Positions 25,301 through 37,639 of a stretch of DNA of 64,000 nucleotides are shown here, piece after piece. How positions within the stretch are numbered: position 1 is the first letter of the stretch; every line of letters begins with the position of its first letter. The DNA lies in contig VTFK01000124.1 of the NCBI GenBank assembly GCA_009617715.1, positions 186,001 to 250,000 of the forward strand. The letters run 5' to 3'. The position numbers and the translations under genes were made by a program. The DNA comes from Plectrocnemia conspersa. Lineage: Eukaryota > Arthropoda > Insecta > Trichoptera > Polycentropodidae. Below the pieces are notes generated by a model. The model had not been told where the DNA came from, did not search any database, and saw only the letters and a list, made by a program, of their open reading frames with translations.

Positions 25301-28030
25301 GTTTTGTGTTTTTGTTTCGCTTGTTGCGTATTTCTTGCAATTTTTTTGCAACATGATAACCGCGTTAGTATTGTATATATAAAAATGTCGAACCAAAATA
25401 AATCGACACAATTTGTATATTTATTGATTTTAAATATTTAATATTGTCTATTATTAAATAATGTGTCCCGTGGTGCAAATTAAGTTTGACATGCCTGATG
25501 TAGAATGTTGTCACTGTATAATAGAATGATTTTATCTGATGACTTTAATTGCTTAATTCATTATTAATATACCTTCCTCAATGTTCTCCTCTCAGTGCCT
25601 CTTTAAAAAACGAGTACATATGTATATGTTAAAAATAAGGAGAGAAAGTTTGCAACTTCATTGTACATGACATATGTAAATATTTATTGTCAAGTTATCA
25701 TCTACATTAACTGCTGCCTTCTTGTGATGCTGTACTACGAAGTCTACAAAATAGGAACAAGCATCCACAATCTTGGTACGACATTTATTTTAAACAAAAT
25801 TTAAAGGATTGAATAGTATTTCAAACAAATCGGCATTTAAAAAAACGCGATATAATAGAATCGCAGAAGTAAAATTTGTTATAGACTTTAAAATTGTCCC
25901 AATATAATTATAATCAATAATCGTTTTTCATGCAAATGTGCGAATGAGAAGTTCTATGTCATACTCATGTTTTTCTATAAAAAATTCCTTTGTATAGTTC
26001 TCAAAATAAAGGTTAGAATTACATGCTAAATCATTTTAAGGGGTGCCCCATTAATATGGCCAAGTCTGCATAATGATAGATATAAAAAAGCAAAAAACAT
26101 ACATTTATATTTTACTACGCACATTGCTTTGTATACATTGCATTGAATATTTAAGACCAAATTATTTTTTAAATTCCACAGGCAAATTTATTAAAAAAGT
26201 AATTCATTATTTCATTTTTATTCTAAAAGTAATATTGTAAAAATATCATAGTGCTTCATATTTCATAGAACTTCGAATTTTTGATGATAAATTGTTTGCA
26301 TCAGAAAAATTATTATTAAATTTAATACATAATTAATATTAATTACCTAATCATATACCGATTTATGTGCATATTAAATTTCATAAAATATATGTATATA
26401 TTATATATGAAATTAATTAATTGCTGTAGACATTGAAAATTTTACAGGTTTTCTTATTAAATATTTTTTTAATTAAGAAATTTTATAAATTAATTATTTA
26501 ATTTACATAAAACGGATAAATTTAGAATTTCATCTGGGAAACAAAAAGCGGAGGCTCAATAAAATATATAAGTTAAAAGACGGGGGGGGGGAGGAAGGAG
26601 TTTCCTAAACTTCAACAGTCAAATTAAAATTTTGAGTAAAATTAATACTTACTTCAAAATGAATTACAACGCGGCTAAAAATATTGTTTGTTACAAAACT
26701 ATTATTGTTGATAAATTGTTCAGTTTTAAAATATTTATAAAATGACGAATAAACAATTTGATAACTTATATTACACCGCATATTAAACTAATGTAATTTT
26801 TATGAAATTGTACCTATAGAAGATTACATTTTAGTCATAATATATAATATAAAAAGTTTCAATTTTGTGATGAAACTAAAGTAAAATGGAAAAAAATGGC
26901 GAAGAAATATTTCAGAACCACTCTTGTTTTGATAATTTGTATATATGAATTTGCTTATCGTAAAAACACGTGAAAGGGCTCACCCGTCCCAATATATTGT
27001 TGACAGGAAAAATCTGTTTCTACTAAGAATCAAAGGATTTACAGAAACTTTTTAAAGTGCTGGTCATTGTCAGCTCGTGGAATATAAATTTGAAAAAATC
27101 ATAAAATTTTGTATCACTGAATTCGCTCTTTTCATATTTCCAAAAGTGAAGAATAAATATTTTTTTTACTACTAAATTATTACCTAATCAAATAATTTAT
27201 TCTGTGTAATTGATATCATAATTAAATTGGATTAAAAAGTCTGTTCACATCTCTTGCTAGAGAGCTATTCATCAACCGATGGATAACAAGCGATCAAGAC
27301 TAACTACCATAAATCATTGTCTGTGAATAATAACAATAGACATAAATGCCGTTTTTTGCGTAGGATCGTCCCCGAGTATGACGTATGTATTTAAAGCAAA
27401 CACTTGTGGCAAATGTTTGTGGATGCCGAAACGAAATGTGTCATAAAACTTACATTGTGAAACAATACTTTCGGATTGGTAAATAGGGATTTCCTGTCCC
27501 TTTTCGATATATTGCTCTCACTACTCGCTCAATCTTTAAATGGGCTGTGCAAAATAAAACAATATCCGAAGAATTTTGCATCTTAAAAATTATGTGAAAT
27601 ATATGTATATTTTATATGAAGAAATCAGGTATTATATTAAAACTATAAAGATTTTGAGTGTTTGGCACAGACTAGTCAAAAAATTGTTTCCAAAATCCAT
27701 TGATGGATGAATATATTTTACGACGAACACTATTAATTTGACAATTCCATGTAAAATGGTTAGGAATTAATAAATATTTTTACAGTAATATATGAGTAAT
27801 TAATGAAATAAAATTATATAATTTATAGCATCAAATCATTTAAAATGGCTTTATATTGGGCATGACATAGACAAGATACCTTTGGACTTCTAAAGATTAA
27901 CTCTTACGTGTATCGAAAAATACATACATTGATAAGTCAGATATTTTATAATTATTTAAAAAATATAATTAACTTAATTAAAAAAAAAAAAAATTAACAA
28001 TGTTCACAAAAACAATTTGAGAATGCATAT
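25300..28030. other. AT-rich intergenic stretch, no gene seen
   Basis: There is no convincing ORF, RNA gene or transposon. A pure run of ten G residues at about 26583-26592 stands out in otherwise AT-rich DNA. A repeat fragment near 27860-27905 shares TTTGGACTTCTAAAG with about 10520. Confidence 0.5.
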
Positions 28031-28285
28031 ATCTACAGCACACGAGCAACGTCGCTCGCATTCCAAGGAGGGGAATCGTAACTCTCATACCTCTATGCTC
28101 CACACATTGGCTATTTTCATCTCTTTCGCTCCATTGAAATCCGACAGAGACGACGCTATATCTCTGTAGTTCTACGTTGGTAAAACGGATTTGCGTGCGT
28201 CAGCTTTACCAGTATGGATTTTGCTCAGCAAACGGGCTGTTCTTCGACGCGTAGTATGAGTTTTATTCATTAAAAAAATATAAAA
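28030..28285 (+). promoter_or_regulatory. Putative promoter and leader of the MADF gene
   Basis: This is a clearly less AT-rich block (ACGAGCAACGTCGCTCGC, CAGAGACGACGC, GGATTTGCGTGCGTCAGC) immediately upstream of the MADF start codon. The composition shift and position suggest a promoter with 5' UTR. No single core element is evident. Confidence 0.45.
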
Positions 28286-29235
28286 ATGGATCCAAACATG
28301 GATCTGACATACCACGAAACTATAAAATTTATTTACGCGTACAAAAAGCAAGTGATTCTTTGGAATCCGCATGTACTCGGATACTATAATAAAAAAGAAA
28401 AAGAACTGTCTTGGAAGATAGTAGCTGCTGAGAGCGATTTATTGCCTTATGTTTGCAAAAAGAAAATAACTTCTTTGCTGACTTCTTATAGGAGAGCGAA
28501 GCAGAAAGTAGTCGATAGTAGACAATCCGGCAAACCTGAAGATGTTATATTGCCTTCGTGGAGATATTGGAATGCCTTCAAATTTTTAAGAGGCTTGGAA
28601 GATAACGAGGAAGATCCATTAGGGACAGCTCCAGAAATGGTCTGTATTTATAAACAATTCTTCGTTGGGAGCATATAATAATTTGATTATTATTTCAGGA
28701 TGTATTAGATCCTTCCGTTTGCATATCAAAATTGTGCAAGAAAAAAGTAAAAAGTATCACTACAGGAAGTGGACAATTAATAGACAAAAATATTGCTAAA
28801 AAAATGAGGAAGATGTATCCAAACCAAAGAGAGTTCACTAAAAATATTATAATGCAAATTCTCAAAAAAGGATTTACTAATTCGCTTACAAGCCATTCGA
28901 AAATATGGACGCCTGGTATCCAAAAAACGGCCATTCAAAGTTTAAAGGTGAAAGAAGAGGAAGATGTTTTGTTAGATCAAGCAGAAAAAGTAGAAGCGGT
29001 GGACCAAGCGACAAAAAATGGAGTGGCTGAAGTAAGCACTTCTTCATATGTAATTTGGTCTGAATCTGATATAGAAGATAAATCTTCCACTTCTAACTCG
29101 ATGGAATATTTTGATTTTGAGTCAAAGATTGAAACCCATGAAATTAAATTGCAAAAAATGGAAGACGATCCACTGAGAGATGACAATGAAGATTTAGCAT
29201 TTTCACAGGAAGCAAAACATCTGACTATATTATAA
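28286..29235 (+). CDS. MADF-domain protein, two exons
   Basis: Exons are 28286-28639 and 28699-29235, separated by a 59-bp GT-AG intron in phase 0, giving 296 aa. Residues about 8-100 form an MADF (Myb/SANT-like) domain: FIYAYKKQVILWNP near the start, then W in LSWKIVAAE, KITSLLTSYRRAKQKV, and SWRYWNAFKFL. Such domains bind DNA or recruit cofactors, and occur in insect transcription factors and as the accessory ORF of PIF/Harbinger transposons. The middle is Lys-rich (LCKKKVKS, KNIAKKMRKMYPNQREF) and the C-terminus is acidic (SESDIEDKSS, MEDDPLRDDNEDL). No BESS motif was recognised. The ATG context is AAAATGG. A 5'-truncated, broken duplicate lies at 35975-37105. The function is probably nuclear. 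Whether it is a host gene or a domesticated transposon ORF is open. Confidence 0.85.
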
Positions 29236-29900
29236 AACTGTTTATTGTATTATTTGTATAGATTAAGAAGTAAAAAAAAAAAAAGTATAGTATGCCTTTT
29301 TTTTCTTTATATCTAAATTGAGTTATTGCAATGAAACCTTATCATAAAATTCATTTCAGTTTAGTTAAATACCTAATATTCAGATATATGTAGTTATAAA
29401 TATCATCACTTAAATTCCCAAGTCCATGAACTCTAAAAATATTAATATTATATAGTACACCAACATAGCTCATTTATAAAACTGAAGAAATAATTAAAAA
29501 AACCTTATTCTAATGACTTTAATACATTAAATAAAGTGGTTTTCTGTTGATTTATACAATTTTTTAGTAATTTTCTTAATTAAAAAGAAATAAAATTATA
29601 AAGGATTTTAGTATTGAATTTACTATAATATTTAAATAATAAATCACTAAATAATGTTCAATTTTTAGTAAAATATAATATTATAAGAAAAATTTGCTAT
29701 AAATACTGTCAGTGCCATCTATTGAAATAGTCTGTAATTTATTATTTATTAAATATTTATAATAGTGATATATGTGTGAAAAATGTTTATTTACTTTGTT
29801 CATAGATGTCACTATAAACATTTATTTTTGTTTATCGAAATAGATAAAAAATAAACTTGAAGGATGACTCGATTTGTATTGGAAAAACTTTTTCTAATAA
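29236..29900. other. 3' flank of the MADF gene, included in the duplication
   Basis: This AT-rich stretch matches 36540-37105 downstream of the broken copy. It contains GTGCCATCTATTGAA (29711) and an inverted-looking ATAGATGTCACTA (29805). The homology stops abruptly after GGAAAAACTTTTTCT, at about 29896 here and about 37101 in the copy. Confidence 0.6.
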
Positions 29901-29949
29901 TTTTATTAATTAATAATTAAATATTTTTTTTAAATTACTCTAAACGTAT

Positions 29950-30320
29950 TTTCATGTTTCGCGGTGTGACTTCGGAGACAGATAAAAGGCATAGAAGTCT
30001 TAATTCTGAGTTCGTGGGGTTTCGCTATGTGTTGAGTGGCAATCGTTCATTTGGTGGTTGTCGGGAGATTCTTCAAGCATTTGCCGAAGTTCTTTTGATA
30101 GTCAATCGTAGTTTTTATTCGTGCGTGGTGATGTGATTAAATGTCATATTTTTTAAACAATACGTTCATGAAAGATTGACAAATAGCAGACAAAAATAAT
30201 TGAGAATCAATCGCATTAGCGTTTAATCACACATCTAAAAGTCATAATAAATTGCAAAATACTTTTCGACGTAAGGTCAAGAGTGTCTCTCTAAACGTAT
30301 AATACAAGAATTCATGTTTA
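29950..30320. other. Less AT-rich island between the MADF and LRR genes
   Basis: Positions 29954-30136 have a more balanced base composition than the flanks and stay open for 60 codons on the plus strand. Neither strand gives a recognisable protein. It could be an exon of an unidentified gene, a regulatory element or an old repeat. Confidence 0.3.
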
Positions 30321-30861
30321 TTTAATTAAACTTTTATTTTTTAAATATATTCCGAAAACAAAAATGTTAGCTTGTAACCTGGATACAAAAACAACATTAT
30401 TTTCACTGCATCGTTTTATAAAATAGGTATGGATATATTTTATATTTTTTACGTATGTAAAAACATTAAACCATTTATTATTTCACTTTAATTATAATCT
30501 ACATTTAATGTAGGACAATACCTTAATTACATTTGATTATAGAAAATTGACGTATATTAAGGAAAAAAAATAATTCAAAAAAAAACACCTTATTTTTATT
30601 AAATAATTATCACAATTAACGTCGTTATGTTTGAACTAAAATTATTTTGTATAAAAAGCAATGTCAAAAGTCAAGTTCATATATATATAGATAAAAATAC
30701 AAGCAATTACATTTTTAATACGACAATGTACTGAATTAATTTATTAGCTTTATATTTATAATAGTAGTGAATGCTTATTATATAATATGAATATTTTAAA
30801 TATCAGTATAACATATTTTATCAGCAATAATAATGAACGTATTAATTAAATAAACTATATG

Positions 30862-33036
30862 TTAGGGATAATTTATTTCTCTATAGTTATATTCCTTATC
30901 AGGTAAATACATTTCAAAATCATATTTTTTCCACATAGTAGAATCGCAAACATTCGGCGAATGAGACAATCGTAGTTTCCACTCATCTAATAATTTATCT
31001 GTAAGGTTATCCTCGCATTTTTTTTTATATGCGACATTATACATATTGGCAGAATCCCATCTGAAAATCTTTCCTTGTTTATGTTTACGTTTAAATTCAT
31101 ACAGTTACAATTGATAGGATTACCATGAAGAAAAACTTTGGTGTTGGTATCCAGTGATGTAAAAGTTTTATTATTAATTACTGTGAAGTTATTACAGGAG
31201 GCCATTATTTCTATTAATTCAGTCTTGGGATAAAATGGAGGCATAATAAAAAATTGTATAAAATTTTTATTAAAATTAAGCCTTTTAAGTTTAGGTGCTT
31301 CTTTAAAAATTTCTATAGGAAATTGTTGCAACATATTGTCAGAAACAAAAAAGCTAAGTAATGAGGTTTTGTTTTTATAAACTTCAGATATCATCGTCAA
31401 TTGATTATTGCTCAAATCCAAAGCCTTCAATTTAAAATTGTTTGAAAGATAAGGTAATGTTTTTAAATTATTACTTGCCAAATTTAAAGTCAGTAATTTA
31501 TTTAACTCAGAAAATGCGTCTTTTGCTAAATTAGATATATAATTATGGCTTAAATCAATATGCATCAGATGTACGTTGCTCGCAAATGACTTAGAAGAGA
31601 TATTACTTAATATATTGTGGCTCACGTTTAAATACATAAGTTTGCTGATCGAGCCAAACATGTCGTTAATATTTTCGATTTGGTTATGATCCAGACGCAA
31701 ATACTCTAATCTAGGTATCTTTGAAAAAAATATGTTTGAAATTTGTTTGATTTTGTTGTTGGACAGTAGCATAAGTTTGATGCGATTTTTCACCATAAAC
31801 ATATTCTCGTTCACTGATATTAAATCGTTGTTTCTCAAGTCGACGGTCATCAATATTTTGCAGCCGTAAAATAATTTATCTTTTAAATAAGCAAGCTTTA
31901 CATTTTTCATTGAGATTAGACGCACAGAAGATAAAGTTTTGAAATGATCGAATTCTACGGTTGTAAAATGGTTATCGTCGAGACGCAGCGACTTTAAGTT
32001 GGTGTTTCTTCTCAAAATATCAACTGGCATGTTATAAATATAATTTTCTGACATATCTAGATGATTCAGGTTACCGTTGAATATAAACCAGTTGTGATTT
32101 ATGTTTTGTAAGTTGTTGTCTTTCAAATTTAACAGGTGCAAACTTTTCAGATTGAGAAACGTAAACTCGTGTATGAATTCCAATCGATTGTGGCTCAAAT
32201 CGATCGAGTATAATTTCTCGTTGCTGGAGAATATGTTTTCAGTCAATGTTGTAATATAATTGTGCCGTATATTTAAAAAAATCTAATATAATTAAGCCAC
32301 TAAACAACCCATCTGGTAGATTAGTCAATTTATTACTCTCCATGTTGATTTTCTTCAGATTGTCTTGATTTTTGAACGTATCCTCGAATATAATGATCAT
32401 GTCATTATTGGAAATATCCACTGCTACAAGATTAAAACTAGGTAGTTGCTTCAACAACACAGTAGCTGGGTTTTGAACTTTTAATCTTAAGATATCCTTA
32501 TGTTTTTCGAATTCGTAAGTATTCTGGTAAGTGTCGTCAAAGGTGTTGCTCGTGTGATAATTGTTACCGATTAACAGCGACAGTCCTAATTTGTTTGCAC
32601 TTAATATTAGATGCGGATTATACGAAATCAAAAAGTTCTTTGTCAAATCCAAGTATATTAGATTTTTCAAGTGAGAAAATGCGAATGGGTGAATGAACAT
32701 TAATATGTTTTCGCTGAGATACAGCTTTTGGACGAGATTAAATCCTTCAAATGTGTGCGCATAAATCTGACGTATGTAATTCTTGTCTGCACGTATCACG
32801 CTAATATTTTTAAATTTTTTTCCTTCATCCAAGTCTAGAATTAGCAATTTACACGATGTCATGTTTACTTCACTAGGTTCGCACTGGGTACTGCCTGTAT
32901 CTGAGTTCACATTATTGTTAGATTTGCACATTAGCGAACACGTATTAAATTGTTCGTATAAAAAGCAATAGAAAAAACAATTCACACCCCAGGGTAATAC
33001 TGACACCACACAAATTAAAATATTAATAGTTTTCAT
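30862..33036 (-). CDS. Secreted leucine-rich repeat protein, interrupted by two 1-base homopolymer shifts
   Basis: The gene starts at 33036 with a signal peptide (MKTINILICVVSVLPWGVNC) and a Cys-containing N-terminal cap. About 22 leucine-rich repeats follow (LYLSEN, LDLTKN, VDISNN, IDLSHNRL, LNLKDNNL, LRLDDN, LDLSNNQL and others), then a C-terminal cap with GNPINCNCMNLN. It lacks introns and a clear C-terminal membrane helix, so it is probably extracellular or GPI-linked. Two shifts interrupt it. A run of seven T (coding strand, near 32277) is one base too long: removing one T joins LDF to LNIRHNYITTLTENIF, a perfect repeat. A run of nine A (near 31020) is one base too short: adding one leads from CIMSHIKK into KKCEDNLTDKLLDEW with further cap cysteines. 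Corrected length is 724 aa. The open frames as they stand are 33036-32239, 32246-30987 and 31044-30862. No orthologue can be named. Confidence 0.85.
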
Positions 33037-33660
33037 GTTAAAGAGCGAGTTGCTAAAAACTATGTTAACGTACGAATTATTTTACTTAAACTGACACGTA
33101 TTGTATAACAGTGTCAAAGATCATTTAGATAAAAACATAATCTAACATTTGTAAATACTTATGTTATTAAAATAATAAATGTAATATTATTAAATTGTTA
33201 ATTCACAATGGTTTTATATTTTTTATATATATTTTAAGGAATCATTCCCCTTGAATTATATTGATGTTATATTTGATATATACCTTTATTCCATTCAGAG
33301 GGTGTTTTATATGACTAAATATTTTTAATAATTTCATCATGTATGTGTTGCAGAAGAGTATTCTCGTCTCTATTTAGCATCTCTGCAAAAAGGTTGTCTG
33401 TATCTTGTTACTTCATATTTTCAAGACGCAATAAGACTTCTTCCAGAGAAGTTATGTCACTACTTGAAATATTTGTTTGTGTCTCTTCCGAAGAGTATTA
33501 TTTTATTCTAAGTTTTTTTCTCTATAGTTTAATAATATTAAGATAAACAGATATCTACGTATAAATATAAATTTCTTACACATACTATTATATAAACATT
33601 TTATTTTACTTATTTATTATGAAAGGTTTTTCTTTATCACATAAAATGTACTGATGAAAT
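33037..33660. other. 5' flank of the LRR gene
   Basis: This is the upstream region for the minus-strand LRR gene. It is AT-rich with a more complex patch at 33330-33490. No specific promoter element is assignable, and the ORF at 33343-33546 has no recognisable content. Confidence 0.35.
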
Positions 33661-35977
33661 TTTTTCATTTATTCATGTTAAATGTTTATTAAATTTCAAT
33701 ATCACGACAATAATATAAATGGTGTGCATTATTTTAGGAGATATATGAATTAAAATAAATACTTTGTTTCATAAAACGAATTGTTTGTGCATATAGATAT
33801 AATTTTTTATTTAGAAATGAATTCGCTTCAGGAAATTATTTATGGGGTGTTCACTGTTCTGACTAATGCTCGCTCGCACCTAATCTGTCCAACAGTAAAG
33901 CACAAACAATTTGTTTTATTAAACAATGATTTTATATATTGCTTATTTATATTGTCATTTAATATAAATTTTATTTATTAGTTTTTGCATTTTTGAAATT
34001 TATTGTTGACTATTATAAAATAAATTAAATAAAAAATATTTTTTTACGTAATTGACGCTTTTAAAACATATGTTTATTGTTCACCTAACAGCTGCTTAAA
34101 TAAAAGTAGCGAAGGAATGCGTCATTTTCAGATATACAACTTTGCAGCCAAAATAGATGCCGAAACAGCAGGTAACAGTTAATTTTATGAGTATTTATGA
34201 ACAACTATATTTATATGTAAATGTAGATATTGCTATAAGGCGATGAAATCGAAATGGCGGGTCTTGAATATCGAAGAGTCTTCGCTGGAGTGTCGAGCTG
34301 AATTATTTTCGGCTGTGATCTGTCGTGATGATGCTAGATGATCCACTCACGCTGTCGCTTTAAGGTGGTGAAGTCGAAATGGCAGGTATACTTTTGTGTG
34401 TCTGGAATTAGAAGCACATGTAATCATAATTTAATCTTCAATATATAATTTATGTTCTTCAATATCATTTGTGATATGTGTTTCTGTTAATCCTAAAAAT
34501 AGCGAATATTTATTTTGAGCTTGTTCTATTTCTTCTTTATATTTAAAATAGTTCTGTGTATTGATCAATATTTTAGTTACACTTATGTGATATTAATTTA
34601 TTTAGCTATATATTGTTTGTGTTTCGATTTATATTTTCAACTAAGCGTCGGATTTTTCTTTTTGCAATTGGATATGCATGCTGTTTTTCAATGGTTAAGT
34701 TTTATTTACATGACGTTCATTAGATTGGACATATCCCTGTGTCATTGAGGACGTGGTCAATTTAGTTTACGTTTCTACCATTGGGGTTTTGTGAGTATCT
34801 CAAAGTGGAAATATGTTACCACAAATAACCATATGTTTGGACGCCCCGAAGTCTTACATCATTGCCATTACATTTATTATGCATATGTTTATCGATGTAT
34901 CTATTCTTACTTTGGCGTTCATGTCTTCTGTGTTTTTCATAGTATCATATTTTTCTTCTGTTGAAACATGTATGTTAATGATATTTATGATGAAGAACAT
35001 ATCATGTCAAACATAACACATTATTGTATTTATTGCAACGAATTCTATAACTAGATACATTGTCTTACTTCTGACAATGAACGTAGTTCACTTTCATGAC
35101 AGCTATATAAATCATGCAGTCTCTTTTCTCAAAGTTCTTTTACCTTACCGTCGCATTTATTATTTGTCAGCTATATCGTAATTGTACATCACCAATTGCA
35201 GCCGAATTATATAAAGTTAATACATTCCACGTTCACATTGAAGGTTCACTGTATGTAAATATTTTAAATATAGTTGAGTTTTTCGAACCACCTTGTTTAT
35301 CACAAATTATTTTGATATGCGAGCGTCGTTATATTTAAGTGTATTTTGATGTTAAAAGTCAAGTTGATATGAATGAATAATAAGAAAAACTCCCTTTTTT
35401 GTTTGTTCTATAACGTTCATTATAACTAAAAAGATAACAGCAAATTATAAATTTAATAGAAAATTCAGTTAAATCGAAAAGAAAGTCATACATTTAAAAC
35501 TATAAAACTGATGGATGGATCTTTAATGGAAATGTGATGTATAAACACATTTCATAGTGCGTCCAAAAAGCAATGCAATTGATCCGTCACAGAGGTGCAT
35601 ACGGACAGTGAAATAGAAAAAAAGTAGCTCCAGCTATTTAACACCAAGCAGATCATCTAGCATCATCACGACAGATCACAGTCGAAAATAATTCAACTCG
35701 ACTCTTCAATATTCATGACCTGCCATTTCAAATTCACCGCCTATAGAAATAATTAATTTTATTTTCAAAAATGTTTCAAAATTTATTTTAATTTAGAGAG
35801 CTCAATATAAATGCAGTTAATTGATTTCTTAATAAATAAGATATTAGTATTATAAAAAAAAGATTTTTAAAATTAAAAAAAATAATTTTTATTATAATTA
35901 CACCTACTTTAGAATATTTGTTTATGAACATAAATAAGCTTCCAAAAGAGTTTTCATGAAGGTTACAATGCAAAATT
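33660..35977. repeat. Complex repeat copy A with inverted internal arms
   Basis: The left part (33660 to about 34270) matches 39283-39900 in copy B at high identity, including GCTCGCTCGCACCTAATCTGTC. The right part (35645-35977) matches 39905-40010 and 40500-40893. The segments 34250-34345 and 35645-35750 are inverted copies of each other (GATCTGTCGTGATGATGCTAG and its complement), flanking about 1.3 kb of interior. The element therefore looks like a foldback or TIR-type repeat that acquired other DNA inside. Its right edge abuts the truncated MADF duplicate. Confidence 0.8.
34436..34545 (-). mobile_element. LINE endonuclease fragment inside repeat copy A
   Basis: The minus strand reads EEIEQAQNKYSLFLGLTETH then ITNDIEEHKLY. 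LTETH(I/L) is the conserved second block of LINE apurinic endonucleases. The reading ends where the inverted arm of the repeat begins, so the LINE fragment was trapped in, or cut by, the repeat. Short ORFs between 34515 and 35338 are otherwise unassigned. Confidence 0.65.
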
Positions 35978-37105
35978 GACCTGAAGATGTTATATTGCCT
36001 TCGTGGTGATATTAGAATGCCTTCAAACTTTTGAGAGGCTTGAGAAATAACGAGGAGGATCCATTAAGGACAGCTCCAGAAATGGTCTGTATTTATAAAC
36101 AATTCTTCGTTGGGAGCATATAATAATTTGATCATTATTTCAGGATGTATTAGATCCTTCCGTTTGCATATCAAAATTGTGCAAGAAAAGAGTAAAAGGT
36201 GTCACTACAGGGAGTGGACAATTAATAGACAAAAATATTGCTAAAAAAATGAGGAAGATGTATCGAAACCAAAGAGAGTTCACTAAAAATATTATAATGC
36301 GAATTCTCAAAAAAGGATTTACTAATTCGCTTACAAGCCATTCGAAAATATGGACGCCTGGTATCCAAAAAACGGCCATCCAAAGTTTAAAGGTGAAAGA
36401 AGAGGAAGATGTTTTGTTAGATCAAGCAGAAAAAGTATAAACGGTGGACCAAGCGACAAAAAATGAAATGGCTGAAGTAAGCACTTCTTCGTATGTAATT
36501 TGATCTGAATCTGATATAGAAGATAAATCTTCCACTTCCAACTCGATGGAATTGAGATATTACAATGAAACCCTATCTAAACTTTCATTTCAGTTTAGTT
36601 AAAGACCTAATATTCAGACATATGTAATTATAAATATCATCATTTAAATTCCCAAGTCCATGAACTCTAAAAATATTAATATTATATAGTACATCAACAT
36701 AGCTCATTTATAAATAAAACTGAAGGAATAATTAAAAAAATCCTTATTCTAATGACTTTAATACATTAAATAAAGTGGTATTCTGTTGATTTATACAATT
36801 TTTTAGTAATTTTAATAATTAAAAAAAAATTAAAATTATGAAGGATTTTAGTATTGAATTAATTAATTAATTATAAAACACTAAATAATGTTCAATTTTT
36901 AGTAAAATATATTATTATAAGAAAAATTGTGCTATAAAAATGTTAGTGCCATCTATTGGAGTAGTATGTAATTTATCTTTGTAGGAAAAATGTTTATTTA
37001 CTTTGTTCATAGATGTCACTATAAACATTTATTTTTGTTTTATCGAACGAGATAAAAATAAATTTGAAGGATGACTCGATTTGTATTGGAAAAACTTTTT
37101 CTGCT
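35975..37105 (+). pseudogene. 5'-truncated, broken duplicate of the MADF gene with intron retained
   Basis: The stretch matches 28533-29900 closely. It begins inside the MADF domain (CCTGAAGATGTTATATTGCC), includes the 59-bp intron and all of exon 2's start, and has in-frame stops (TGA after the W position near 36030, TAA after AEKV at 36438). About 220 bp are deleted where the original has the acidic C-terminus (29110-29325). It is not a retrocopy, because the intron is present. The longest intact piece, about 36177-36440, lacks the DNA-binding domain. The low divergence suggests a fairly recent DNA-level duplication. Confidence 0.9.
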
Positions 37106-37639
37106 CTCGTTGCTAGATATAATTTAATAATTTATGCAATGTCATGTATAGAATGAGATTAAAAAGTACAGCGACTGGAAAGCAAAACAAAGAATTGGCT
37201 CGCGGCACATTACACAGTATGCGTGATGGAAAAAACTTGAAATTTGCATAAACATGGTCATAAAACGGCACAAAAGACATCTGATAACGAAGAGAGGGAA
37301 TGAATAATGAAGCCGATTCTCGGAGCAGGAAAGATATAAAAATAACATGGAACCGAAAAGAAATGTCGACGAAAATAAAATAAACAACGTCGATTGTTTT
37401 GATTGTATATTTTAGAACATTTTTTAAAATTACTTAATAAAAGATCTATTATATTTATTAACTAGATTTTTCTTGGTCTGTATATAATTATTATAATATT
37501 TAAAAAAAAATGTATTGTGAGGTATTATGGGGATGTATTTAAGAAAAATTAGGATTGAAAAAGTAATATAGTATGACAATCATTAAATATCAAAAAATTG
37601 CAAATTTATTTAAACCGTTCATGGTTAAACTTGAATTTA

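Noticed and set aside
34810..34880. Minus-strand DFGASKHM string resembling a copia-type protease motif
   Set aside because: A stop precedes it directly, no gag, integrase or LTR was seen nearby, and a LINE fragment with better support is adjacent. Likely coincidence.
35114..35338. 74-codon ORF with hydrophobic start in repeat copy A interior
   Set aside because: The signal-peptide look is typical of AT-rich random frames. It has no family match, no splice or promoter context, and lies in repeat-associated DNA.
36140..36379. 79-codon minus ORF matching the one at 28695-28934
   Set aside because: The two are antisense shadows of the MADF gene and its duplicate; their similarity only reflects the duplication.
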